Shown here: piece by piece, positions 1 through 5,467 of the stretch
How positions within the stretch are numbered: position 1 is the first letter of the stretch
Layout: every line of letters starts with the position of its first letter
From: Conexibacteraceae bacterium
GTDB taxonomy: Bacteria > Actinomycetota > Thermoleophilia > Solirubrobacterales > Solirubrobacteraceae
Assembly (NCBI GenBank): GCA_009785395.1
Contig: WQWK01000068.1
Span: 1-8,975 of the forward strand
Reading direction: 5' to 3'
Length of the DNA stretch: 8,975 bases
The notes under the pieces: model-generated
Seen by the model: only the letters and a program-made list of their open reading frames with translations
Database searches by the model: none
Told to the model about the DNA's origin: nothing
Position numbers and translations under genes: made by a program

Positions 1-407
1 CCGTGGTCCGTGTACTCGCACAGGCACAGGTCGGTGATCACGATCAGCTCCGGGTGCGCGCGCTTGATCGCGCGCGTGGCGAGCTGGACGATCCCGTCCT
101 CGTCGTCGTAGGCCCCCGAGCCCTCAGCGTCCTTGGCCTGCGGGATCCCGAACAGGATCACCGCGGGGATTCCGAGCTCCTGCGCGGAGCCGGCCTCCTG
201 GACGGCCGCGGCCACCGACAGCCGGTCGATGCCGGGCATCGTCCAGATCGGCTCACGCCTCGGCTCGACGTCTGCGGCCATGCCGAGCTCCGCCGCGACG
301 AACAGCGGATACACCAGATCAGCCGCGGCGAGCCGCGTCTCGCGTACCAGGCCGCGCAGCTCGTGGGTGGCGCGCAGCCTGCGCATGCGGGTCTGGGGAA
401 AAGCCAT
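1..407 (-). CDS. hemB: Porphobilinogen synthase (delta-aminolevulinic acid dehydratase), N-terminal 135 residues
   Basis: HemB condenses two 5-aminolevulinate molecules into porphobilinogen, the second common step of tetrapyrrole (haem, corrinoid) synthesis, in the cytoplasm. The start is the ATG at 407-405, giving MAFPQTRMRRLR; family landmarks follow: LRGLVRET (17-24), DLVYPLFV (30-37), MPGIDRLS (57-64), GIPAVILFGIP, and near the cut edge ITDLCLCEYTDH. The CxC pair (C128, C130) provides two of the three cysteines of the zinc site, so this is the zinc-type enzyme and not the magnesium type, which has Ala/Asp there. The Schiff-base lysines and the rest of the roughly 325-residue protein lie beyond the left edge. 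It sits 67 nt downstream of the yciI-like gene on the same strand. No strong Shine-Dalgarno is visible; a TATCCT hexamer lies 10 nt before the ATG. Identity is very secure. Confidence 0.96.
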   Translation of the reverse strand, partial: MAFPQTRMRRLRATHELRGLVRETRLAAADLVYPLFVAAELGMAADVEPRREPIWTMPGIDRLSVAAAVQEAGSAQELGIPAVILFGIPQAKDAEGSGAYDDEDGIVQLATRAIKRAHPELIVITDLCLCEYTDH

Positions 408-417
408 TCTCTGTCCG

Positions 418-423
418 AGGATA
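418..423 (-). promoter_or_regulatory. Candidate -10 element (TATCCT) for hemB
   Basis: On the minus strand TATCCT is followed by 10 nt and then the hemB ATG. It fits the actinobacterial TANNNT -10 pattern at a spacing expected for a leaderless or very short-leader mRNA. No good -35 is seen. It would give hemB its own transcript in addition to any read-through from the yciI-like gene. The site is short, so the call rests on recurrence of the same geometry at four other genes in the window. Confidence 0.3.
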
Positions 424-474
424 CGCCTCAGGCCCGGGCAGCCGACTGCGGCGGTCAGGCGAGCCGATGGCCGG

Positions 475-756
475 TCAGACGAGCTTCCAGGGCTCGACGC
501 GGCGCTCCACCACCAGCCCGGCGGTGGTATAGGGGTCAGCATCGGCCCAGTCCTCGACCTCCTGCCGCGTGAGCCCCTTGAATCCGATCACACCGCCGGA
601 CACCGGATCGCCGTACGCGCCTGCCACGATCAGTTGGTCGGCGGCGCGCAGCGCCTGGAGTTCGTGAAGGTGGGCCTCGCGGTACGGAGTGCGCCGCTCC
701 GCCATGTCCGGGACGTATTGATAGAGCAGCACGTGGGTCAGTTCGGGTTCGGTCAT
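475..756 (-). CDS. YciI-like (YCII-related domain) protein
   Basis: A 93-residue YCII-domain protein of the dimeric alpha+beta barrel (ferredoxin-like) fold. Family features run the whole length: an opening beta strand (THVLLYQYV, 7-15), the conserved REAHLHEL helix carrying H29 (the likely active-site histidine), a G-x-x-x-D segment (AGAYGD, D50) with GGVIGFKG behind it, and the C-terminal DPYTTAGL (74-81). The biochemical role of most YciI proteins is unknown; a His-Asp pair suggests catalysis or small-molecule binding. The reading frame stays open upstream to 1038, but the ATG at 756-754 is chosen because the domain begins at once and the upstream extension is low-complexity sequence through the inverted repeat. 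A TAGCGT hexamer lies 8 nt before this ATG. hemB follows 67 nt downstream on the same strand; no functional link is known to me. Confidence 0.87.
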   Translation of the reverse strand: MTEPELTHVLLYQYVPDMAERRTPYREAHLHELQALRAADQLIVAGAYGDPVSGGVIGFKGLTRQEVEDWADADPYTTAGLVVERRVEPWKLV

Positions 757-764
757 GCCGCTAG

Positions 765-770
765 ACGCTA
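765..770 (-). promoter_or_regulatory. Candidate -10 element (TAGCGT) for the yciI-like gene
   Basis: On the minus strand TAGCGT is followed by 8 nt and then the ATG at 756. The hexamer sits inside an imperfect palindrome CTAGCGTCTAG (761-771). The geometry matches a leaderless TANNNT promoter. No clear -35 is seen. Confidence 0.28.
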
Positions 771-830
771 GATGACTTGTGCCCACGGTTGCAGCTTGCG
801 CAGGCAGGGCCGGGCAGGTGTGGGGTGTTC

Positions 831-968
831 TCAAACAGGCCTCCACACATGTGACGAAAGTGTGCCGTGGAGTCACAGACGCGTGGAAAACGTCCCGCCG
901 GGTTGACGTTTGCCACAGAGTCGTGACACGGCGACACACTTCTGCAAGACATGTGGAGGCGTGTTTGA
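831..968. repeat. 138-bp imperfect inverted repeat (two 64-nt arms, 10-nt centre) in a divergent intergenic region
   Basis: This fills most of the 321-bp gene-free stretch (757-1077). The left arm is 831-894 and the right arm 905-968, with CCGCCGGGTT (895-904) between. The left arm and the reverse complement of the right arm align without gaps over all 64 positions, about 45 identical. Identity comes in blocks, reading inwards: TCAAACA, then GCCTCCACA, AAGTGTG, TCAC, GTGG and AAACGTC, separated by unpaired stretches of 1, 10, 8, 6 and 1 nt. An RNA from either strand could fold into a long hairpin with internal loops. Because of the symmetry, opposite-strand frames through it read as related peptides (VEACL appears in both), which I take as a by-product and not as coding. 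It could be a MITE-like element, a structured RNA or a two-sided operator; I cannot tell which. It lies about 60 bp upstream of the yciI -10 candidate and about 90 bp upstream of the other. Confidence 0.85.
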
Positions 969-969
969 A

Positions 970-996
970 GGGGGTGGTGCCCCCGGCGGCGCCGCC
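970..996. repeat. Two adjacent GC-rich hairpins beside the inverted repeat
   Basis: GGGGG-TGGTG-CCCCC (970-984) is immediately followed by the perfect 12-bp palindrome GGCGGCGCCGCC (985-996). They start one base beyond the right end of the 831-968 inverted repeat and have no counterpart on its left side. No T-run follows on either strand, so a classical intrinsic terminator is not supported. The remaining 997-1060 stretch shows nothing I can name. Confidence 0.5.
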
Positions 997-1060
997 CCGC
1001 CGGACCGCAAGCGCGCCCGCACATGCCTTGGCGGTCATATCTGGTGGGCGGAAGCATCGG

Positions 1061-1066
1061 TAGGAT
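1061..1066 (+). promoter_or_regulatory. Candidate -10 element (TAGGAT) for the 72-residue membrane protein gene
   Basis: TAGGAT followed by 11 nt and then the ATG at 1078 fits a TANNNT -10 with a leader of a few bases. The same TAGGATTC string occurs before gtrA (7718-7725, minus strand). No good -35 is present at 16-18 nt. Confidence 0.3.
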
Positions 1067-1077
1067 TCCCCAGAACA

Positions 1078-1296
1078 ATGGCGGACCTTCAGAAGCGCGG
1101 CGATTACCGCCCGCGCCGCGACCGGGAGAAAGAGGCGTACCGGCTGGTCCTGTTCGGCGGCGGCACCGGCGTCGCCGGCATCGTCACATTCGTGCTCGCG
1201 GTCGCGGGCGTCACCAGCTTCTTCCCGCCGATCGTGCTGATCCTGATCAGCATCTGGTGCGTGTGGCGCTTCATGCGCGTCACCGGCCAGCGCTGA
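1078..1296 (+). CDS. Small two-helix membrane protein of unknown function (72 residues)
   Basis: I do not recognise a family. A very basic and polar N-terminus (residues 1-20, with RPRRDREKE) is followed by a first hydrophobic segment at about 22-45 (glycine-rich GGGTGVAGIVTF, then VLAVAGV), a short FFPP turn, and a second segment at about 50-66 (IVLILISIWCVWRFM) ending in RVTGQR. The N-terminal charge suggests both ends are cytoplasmic. The ATG at 1078 is chosen because the upstream frame enters the GC-rich hairpin region and a TAGGAT hexamer lies 11 nt before it. The gene is isolated on the plus strand: the yciI-like gene diverges upstream, and its last 17 bp (1280-1296) overlap the end of the convergent ABC permease gene. 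The clean hydrophobic pattern supports a real gene. Confidence 0.75.
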   Translation: MADLQKRGDYRPRRDREKEAYRLVLFGGGTGVAGIVTFVLAVAGVTSFFPPIVLILISIWCVWRFMRVTGQR

Positions 1297-2632
1297 GCGC
1301 CACCCGCGCCAGACCCGCGAACATCACCGCCAGCACCGCCAGGTGCAGCAGCGGCAGCCCGATCGCAGGTGCGGTGCCGCTGAACGCGTTCGCGACGGCC
1401 TGCAGCGCCGCCCGGAACGGGAACACGAACGAGATCACGTTGAGCACCGTGGACAGGCCACTCGAGACCGACGTGCTGGGCACGAGCGCGATGAACGCGA
1501 TCGGCAGCGAGATCAGGAACGCGAGCAGCGACGCGACGCTGACGTCGCGGGCCAGCGCGCCGATGGCGACACCCAGCGCGGCGAAGGCGACCCCGCCGAC
1601 CGCCAGCGCGAGCACCCACAGCTCGAACCGCGACCAATCGAGCGCGATCAGGGCCGAGATCGCGGCCGCCATCGCCAGCGTCATCGCCAGCGCGCAGGCG
1701 GCGGCGAGAAGCACCTTCTCCGCCAGTAGCGACTGCGGCCGCACCAGCGCGGGAACCAGCCGCCGGTAGGCGTTCTCGGAGCGCTCGAGGGCCAACATGC
1801 CGGCCCCGAGCAGCAGCGTCACGAACATCAGCAGCACCACCGTCGCGATCGCGACGGCGTATGCGGATGCCGGGGTCGCGCGGCCGTTGAGGTCGGATTG
1901 CTGGACGGTCAGCGGGGTCGTCACGCCGCCCACGTCCGGACCGGCGAGTGTGAGCCCGTCGATCGCGACGTTGGCGAAGTCGACCACCTGCCTGAGCGCG
2001 GGCGCCAGGCCCGAGCCGGCCGGCAGCGAGTCGATCGTGTCCTGCACGATCGCCCGCGCGCCCCTGAGCCCGAGCAGGTTCACGGATTGCCCGAAGAAGC
2101 TGACGGTGCCGCCGCTCAGCACCTTCTGGAGGTCGGCGAGCACCAGCCGCATGAGCTGTTTCGAGATCGCCGCCTGGACCTTGTCCACCTGGGTCTGGAG
2201 CGCCTGGTGAACGAGTTGGCGCTCGAGCGGGTCGCGGCTGTTCAGCACGACCTGGACGGTCGGGTTGCCCGTGCCATGCTGGATCAACTGCTGGATCTGC
2301 TGATCGATGTCCGGCGGGATGATCAGCGCCGCCAGGGCACGACCGGCGCGCACGTCGGCGACCGCCTGCGCCGGTGAACGAGCGTGCAGCGGATCGATCG
2401 ATCGGTAGAGCTCGCGCGCATAGCGGGCGACGTCGATCCGCTGCGAGCCGAGCGCAATCTGACGGTGGCCGTTGGCCACCCCGCTGTAGATCGCGACGCG
2501 CGGCTTGCCGGGCGGGCTGGAGAGCGCGAACCCGATCAGCAGCGCGATCACGATCGGGTAGATCACGAGCGTCCCGCTCAGCACCGGTGAGCGGCGCAGG
2601 ATGCGCAGGTCCTTCAGCAGCAGCCAGCGCAC
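1280..2632 (-). CDS. ABC-2 type transporter permease, 450 residues
   Basis: Membrane subunit of an ABC-2 exporter working with the ATPase encoded just upstream. Topology from the sequence: an N-terminal amphipathic stretch (RWLLLKDLRILRRSP), TM1 at about 17-38, a large extracytoplasmic domain at about 40-250 with helical, Gln-rich parts (DQQIQQLIQ near 110; LVHQALQTQVDKVQAAISKQ near 140-159), then five segments at about 257-279, 303-329, 338-360, 366-386 and 425-446. This one-plus-five layout with a big loop is that of the ABC2_membrane_3/YhgE-like permeases. The frame is open upstream into the ATPase gene, but the GTG at 2632-2630 is chosen because AGGGAG (2639-2644) stands 6 nt before it and the domain begins there. 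It starts 19 nt after the ATPase stop, and its 3' end overlaps the convergent small membrane protein gene by 17 bp. The substrate is unknown; lipid, peptide or drug export are all possible. Confidence 0.88.
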   Translation of the reverse strand: MRWLLLKDLRILRRSPVLSGTLVIYPIVIALLIGFALSSPPGKPRVAIYSGVANGHRQIALGSQRIDVARYARELYRSIDPLHARSPAQAVADVRAGRALAALIIPPDIDQQIQQLIQHGTGNPTVQVVLNSRDPLERQLVHQALQTQVDKVQAAISKQLMRLVLADLQKVLSGGTVSFFGQSVNLLGLRGARAIVQDTIDSLPAGSGLAPALRQVVDFANVAIDGLTLAGPDVGGVTTPLTVQQSDLNGRATPASAYAVAIATVVLLMFVTLLLGAGMLALERSENAYRRLVPALVRPQSLLAEKVLLAAACALAMTLAMAAAISALIALDWSRFELWVLALAVGGVAFAALGVAIGALARDVSVASLLAFLISLPIAFIALVPSTSVSSGLSTVLNVISFVFPFRAALQAVANAFSGTAPAIGLPLLHLAVLAVMFAGLARVALSAGR

Positions 2633-2638
2633 CGACGG

Positions 2639-2644
2639 CTCCCT
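2639..2644 (-). promoter_or_regulatory. Ribosome binding site (AGGGAG) that fixes the GTG start of the ABC permease
   Basis: AGGGAG with a 6-nt spacer before GTG 2632-2630, inside the short gap after the ATPase stop codon. It is the clearest Shine-Dalgarno sequence in the window and decides a start in a frame that otherwise stays open to 2869. Confidence 0.7.
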
Positions 2645-2651
2645 GCGGGCA

Positions 2652-3335
2652 TCAGTAGCTCCAGTCCATCTCCGCGGGAGCGCCCACGAACACGAGCCGG
2701 CCCTCGTCGAGCGCGAGCACGCGATCGGCGTGGTGCTGAGCCTCGAGCACGTCATGGGTCGAGTAGACAACGCTCGTGCCGTGGTCCGAGAGGTTGGCGA
2801 TGAACTCCCACAGGCGGGCGCGCTGGCGCGGATCGAGCGCTGATGAGGGCTCGTCCAGGAGCAGCACAAGCGGTTCCGCGAGCAGGCCGAGGGCGATGTT
2901 GACGCGCTGCTGGTTGCCGCCGGAAAGCTCCTTCACCTGGTTGTGCGCGCGTTCACGCAGACCGGTCTGCTCGAGCATGCGCTCGACCGTGGCCTCGGGG
3001 TCGGCGACGCGCTCGAGCCGGGCGAACAGCATCAGGTTCTCGGCGACAGTGAGCTTCGAGTAGAGCGCCGGCTGCTGGGGCACCCAACCGACGCTGCGCC
3101 CGATCGGCTCGTGCTCGTCCCGCCCGCGCCGATCCAGGTGGACCGTGCCCGAGGTGGGCGTGAGAACGCCGGCGAGGATCGACAGAAGCGTTGTCTTGCC
3201 GGCGCCGTTTGGGCCGATGACCGCGACCAGCTCGCTCGGCGCGACATCAAAGCTGAGGTCATCGAGCGCGAGCCGCTCACCGAAGCGATGCGTCAGCCGC
3301 TCGGCGCTCAGAGCCGCGGATGTCCCGCTGACCAT
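2652..3335 (-). CDS. ABC transporter ATP-binding protein, 227 residues
   Basis: Cytoplasmic ATPase of the exporter formed with the downstream permease. All motifs are intact: Walker A GPNGAGKTT (41-49), Q-loop PQQP (86-89, Q87 or Q88), signature LSGGNQQR (137-144), Walker B VLLLDEP (157-163) with catalytic E162, D-loop SSALD (164-168) and H-loop histidine H194 in YSTHD. The HRFGERLALDDLSF opening, the LSGGNQQR signature and the compact length match DrrA/CcmA-like ABC-2 ATPases. The start ATG 3335 lies inside the end of the AI-2E gene (28-bp overlap), which implies translational coupling; the Shine-Dalgarno sequence is weak. The C-terminus is short, ending AEMDWSY without the extra domain of DrrA-type proteins. 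The substrate cannot be read from the ATPase. Confidence 0.95.
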   Translation of the reverse strand: MVSGTSAALSAERLTHRFGERLALDDLSFDVAPSELVAVIGPNGAGKTTLLSILAGVLTPTSGTVHLDRRGRDEHEPIGRSVGWVPQQPALYSKLTVAENLMLFARLERVADPEATVERMLEQTGLRERAHNQVKELSGGNQQRVNIALGLLAEPLVLLLDEPSSALDPRQRARLWEFIANLSDHGTSVVYSTHDVLEAQHHADRVLALDEGRLVFVGAPAEMDWSY

Positions 3336-4531
3336 GATTCGAGCACGAGGTGCCTGCGCAGGTAGATGACGGTCGAGCGGATGATCGTCGCGACGGGTAG
3401 CGCCAGCAGCGCCCCCGCGACTCCGTAGAGCTTGTAGCCGATCAGCAGTGCGAGGATCACGATGATCGGGTTGATGCGCAGGGAGATGCGGAACACCTGG
3501 GGCGCGACCAGGTGGCCCTCGAGCTGCTGCAGCAGCACGAACGCGATCAGCACCCAGATCGCGCTGATCGGATTGGTGGCGAGCGCCACCACCAGCGCCG
3601 GGATCGGGCCGATGATCGGGCCGATGTAGGGGATCAGCTCCATCAGCCCGTAGAACAGCCCGAAGAAGACCGCGTAGTTGGAGCCGTCGGGGAACAGGCC
3701 GACGAGGCCCATCACCTCCATCACGAGCGCGGCGCTGGCGCCCATGATCAGGCTGAACGTGAGCTGCCCGCGGACATAGCTGGAGACCGCCTCCTGCATC
3801 AGCAGCGGGTAGTCATCCGCCGGGGTGCCGTCGCCCTGAGGCATCCAGCGCCGCACCAGGGCGCCGATGCTGCTCGCGTACACGAGCATGTAGACCGACA
3901 GCACGAACGTCAGGATCAGGTCCACCGACAACGTCACGAGCTTGGTGAGCACGTCACGCGAGAATGAGATGATCGAGCCCGAACTCGACAGCACCTTCTT
4001 CTGGATGGTGTCCAGAGCGCTCGAGCCCTGCCGGGCGAAGTGCACCCTGATCCCGTGGTGGTTCAGGAAGTTCTGGATGTTCACGAGGTCGGTGTTGATG
4101 CGCTTGACGAACTCCGGGAACCTGTCTGTGATGTGAGTGAGCTGGTTCGCGATGGTCGCCGACAGCAGCCCGGCGACCGCGGCGAAGCACAGCAGCACGA
4201 AGATGTAGGAGAGGACGATCGCGACCGGGCGCGGGACCACGCGTTGAAGTCGCTTCGTGAGCGGGTTGAGGATCAGCGCGATCACGGCGGCCGCGACCAC
4301 GATCACCACCAGCGAGCCGACACCGCGCGCGAGCTCGTACAGGCCCAGCAGCGCAAGCGGCAGCAGCACGAGCTGCACCCAACGCGGAACGACCACGGGC
4401 GCCACGAGCTGCTGCGCGAAGGCCTGCGTCTCGGGCTCCGGCTCGTCGGTGCCCGGCCCGGCCTCGACCCGGGTGGGCGGCTCGGCCTCGACCTGGGTGG
4501 GCGGCTCCGCCTGGATCTCCGTCTCTTCCAT
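3308..4531 (-). CDS. AI-2E family transporter (UPF0118/PerM-like), 407 residues
   Basis: Polytopic membrane protein of the AI-2E family, whose members include the E. coli AI-2 exporter TqsA but also sodium/proton antiporters, so AI-2 export is not implied. Residues 1-49 are an acidic, proline-rich cytoplasmic tail with a tandem EPPT(Q/R)VEA repeat. Hydrophobic segments lie at about 51-68, 71-92, 103-126, 199-221, 256-278, 284-318, 322-338 and 354-386, with the family's polar loop at about 127-198 between the third and fourth. Conserved signatures are present: YVRGQL (252-257), PYIGPIIGPIPA (301-312), GHLVAPQV (339-346) and a C-terminal YGVAGALLALPVATI. The ATG at 4531-4529 has AGGAAG directly against it, too close for a normal Shine-Dalgarno, and TACTCT 7 nt upstream. 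It is first in an operon with the ABC ATPase and permease, overlapping the ATPase gene by 28 bp, and is divergent from the metallophosphoesterase with a 20-bp gap. Confidence 0.93.
   Translation of the reverse strand: MEETEIQAEPPTQVEAEPPTRVEAGPGTDEPEPETQAFAQQLVAPVVVPRWVQLVLLPLALLGLYELARGVGSLVVIVVAAAVIALILNPLTKRLQRVVPRPVAIVLSYIFVLLCFAAVAGLLSATIANQLTHITDRFPEFVKRINTDLVNIQNFLNHHGIRVHFARQGSSALDTIQKKVLSSSGSIISFSRDVLTKLVTLSVDLILTFVLSVYMLVYASSIGALVRRWMPQGDGTPADDYPLLMQEAVSSYVRGQLTFSLIMGASAALVMEVMGLVGLFPDGSNYAVFFGLFYGLMELIPYIGPIIGPIPALVVALATNPISAIWVLIAFVLLQQLEGHLVAPQVFRISLRINPIIVILALLIGYKLYGVAGALLALPVATIIRSTVIYLRRHLVLESWSAGHPRL
4461..4508 (-). repeat. 24-bp tandem repeat (2 copies) in the N-terminal tail of the AI-2E gene
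   Basis: Units 4461-4484 and 4485-4508 differ at two of 24 positions. They encode two copies of an eight-residue acidic Pro-rich unit, EPPT(Q/R)VEA, in frame. The likely origin is replication slippage in a tail under weak constraint, so copy number may vary between strains. Confidence 0.8.
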
Positions 4532-4538
4532 CTTCCTG

Positions 4539-4544
4539 AGAGTA
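4539..4544 (-). promoter_or_regulatory. Candidate -10 element (TACTCT) for the AI-2E/ABC operon
   Basis: On the minus strand TACTCT is followed by 7 nt and the ATG at 4531, the classical distance for a leaderless transcript. The whole gap to the divergent metallophosphoesterase start is 20 bp (4532-4551), so any -35 (weak, near TGGCTC) lies inside the first codons of that gene. Confidence 0.35.
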
Positions 4545-4551
4545 TGCGCGT

Positions 4552-5346
4552 ATGCCCGACAGAGCCAGGATTCTGTTCGTGGGAGACGTCGTCGGCAGCG
4601 CCGGGCGGCGGACGCTCCTGGCGGTGCTGCCGCGCTTACGCGAGCGTACGCCGGTCGACTTCGTGGTCGTCAACGGCGAGAACGCCGCCGGCGGTCACGG
4701 GATCACCTCGAAGATCGCGCGCGAGATGTTCGCGGCCGGCGTCGACGTGATCACGCTCGGCAACCACACGTACCGCCAGAACGAGGTCTACGGGTTTCTG
4801 GACAACGAGCCGCGCATCCTGCGGCCCGCCAACTTCCTGCGCGGCCAGCCTGGCCACGGGACCTGCGTGGTGAGCAATGCCGCGGGAGACGTGCGCCTGG
4901 GCGTGGTCTCGCTCGCGGGCAACCTCTTCATGAACAGCCCGCTGCCGGCCTTCTCCGAGGCCGACGCGGCGCTCTATGCGCTGCGCGGCAAGGCAGATCA
5001 CATCCTCGTCGACATGCACGCGGAGGCGACCAGCGAGAAGGTCGGCCTCGGCTGGTACCTGGACGGCCGCGTGACCGCCGTCGTCGGCACGCACACGCAT
5101 GTGCCGACGGCCGACGCGCGCGTGCTTCCGGGCGGCACCGCCTACATCACGGACGTCGGCATGACCGGCGCCCGCGGCGGCGTCCTCGGCGTCAAGCGCC
5201 AGCAGGCGATCGACTCGATGCTGACGCGCATGCCGGTGCGGTTCGAGGCCTCCGACGACGACCCCTGGCTCCAGGGCGCGCTGATCGAGTGCGGGGACGA
5301 GCCGCTGCGGGCGCACTCGATCGTGGGGGTCCAGGAGCCACTCTGA
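4552..5346 (+). CDS. TIGR00282/YmdB-family metallophosphoesterase, 264 residues
   Basis: Calcineurin-like two-metal phosphoesterase related to Bacillus subtilis YmdB, a cytoplasmic 2',3'-cyclic nucleotide phosphodiesterase that affects mRNA levels and cell-fate decisions. Expected ligands are all present: D12 in LFVGDVVG, E43 and N44 in NGENAAGG, N71 and H72 in GNHT, H156 in DMHAEATSEK, and H181/H183 in GTHTHVPTAD; the family's YITDVGMTG motif follows. Length matches the family (about 260). GNHT is followed by YRQNE where I would expect a tryptophan-aspartate pair, and DMHAE stands for DFHAE; neither touches a metal ligand. The ATG at 4552 is chosen because the first strand RILFVGD begins at residue 6; no strong Shine-Dalgarno and no TANNNT at 7-11 nt are seen. 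In many bacteria the gene neighbours rny (RNase Y), which is absent here. Cyclic-nucleotide activity in this protein is an inference from the family. Confidence 0.93.
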   Translation: MPDRARILFVGDVVGSAGRRTLLAVLPRLRERTPVDFVVVNGENAAGGHGITSKIAREMFAAGVDVITLGNHTYRQNEVYGFLDNEPRILRPANFLRGQPGHGTCVVSNAAGDVRLGVVSLAGNLFMNSPLPAFSEADAALYALRGKADHILVDMHAEATSEKVGLGWYLDGRVTAVVGTHTHVPTADARVLPGGTAYITDVGMTGARGGVLGVKRQQAIDSMLTRMPVRFEASDDDPWLQGALIECGDEPLRAHSIVGVQEPL

Positions 5347-5350
5347 GCCC

Positions 5351-5392
5351 GCCTCGAACCGCGTCAGCGCCTTTAACCGCGTCAGCGCCTTT
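5351..5392. repeat. 18-bp tandem duplication between convergent genes
   Basis: AACCGCGTCAGCGCCTTT occurs twice with no mismatch (5357-5374, 5375-5392). Shifting the frame of the unit, the array reads GCCTCGAACCGCGTCAGC, then GCCTTTAACCGCGTCAGC, then GCCTTTAAA, so there are two units plus a partial third, with the first slightly diverged. It starts 4 bp after the metallophosphoesterase stop and runs into the palindrome at 5389-5419. Two copies without a spacer-repeat layout exclude CRISPR. Confidence 0.85.
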
Positions 5393-5419
5393 AAATGTCA
5401 CATATCGTGACTTTTAAAG
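5389..5419. repeat. 31-bp AT-rich palindrome: candidate bidirectional terminator or operator
   Basis: Arms 5389-5401 and 5407-5419 are 13 bp each with one mismatch around a 5-nt centre (ATATC). The core is GTCAC-N5-GTGAC, flanked by CTTTAAA and TTTAAAG. It stands out as AT-rich in a GC-rich region and lies between the stops of two convergent genes, where a two-way terminator would be expected; TTTT after GTGAC on the plus strand gives only a weak U-tract. The symmetric GTCAC core would also suit a dimeric regulator, but no promoter is evident next to it. Confidence 0.6.
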
Positions 5420-5451
5420 CCATTGACGGAGCACACCGGCATCGTCAACTC

Positions 5452-5463
5452 GGGCCGGAGCCC
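5452..5463 (-). terminator. Small hairpin just after the glycosyltransferase stop codon
   Basis: On the minus strand GGGC-TCCG-GCCC begins 4 nt after the stop codon. The loop matches the stable UNCG tetraloop type. The stem is only 4 bp (5 with a G-U pair) and there is no U-tract, so it may be a 3'-end stabiliser or a weak terminator. Confidence 0.25.
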
Positions 5464-5467
5464 AGCG

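Noticed and set aside
903..930. Sigma70-type promoter starting with TTGACG at 903-908 in the centre of the inverted repeat
   Set aside because: TTGACG is at position 903-908 region but no TANNNT follows at 16-18 nt spacing, and the sequence is explained by the repeat.
831..968. Insertion sequence
   Set aside because: 138 bp with no transposase; only a non-autonomous (MITE-like) element would remain possible, and the flanking GGGGTG copies are too short and offset to count as a proven target duplication.
757..1038. Upstream extension of the yciI-like frame (open to 1038) and opposite-strand frames at 779-1063 and 761-1078
   Set aside because: They read through the inverted repeat on both strands and give Cys/His/Arg/Thr-rich low-complexity peptides. 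Their mutual similarity follows from the palindrome. The YciI domain begins cleanly at the ATG at 756.
2633..2869. N-terminal extension of the ABC permease frame up to 2869
   Set aside because: It lies over the ATPase gene, which has every ABC motif in its own frame. AGGGAG 6 nt before GTG 2632 sets the start.
5357..5392. Start of a CRISPR array
   Set aside because: Only two directly abutting 18-bp copies with no spacers and no cas genes.
5423..5448. TTGACG ... CGTCAA inverted repeat as an operator or promoter -35
   Set aside because: Arms are only 6 bp with a 14-nt spacer, no -10 follows, and no gene starts nearby; chance occurrence is likely.
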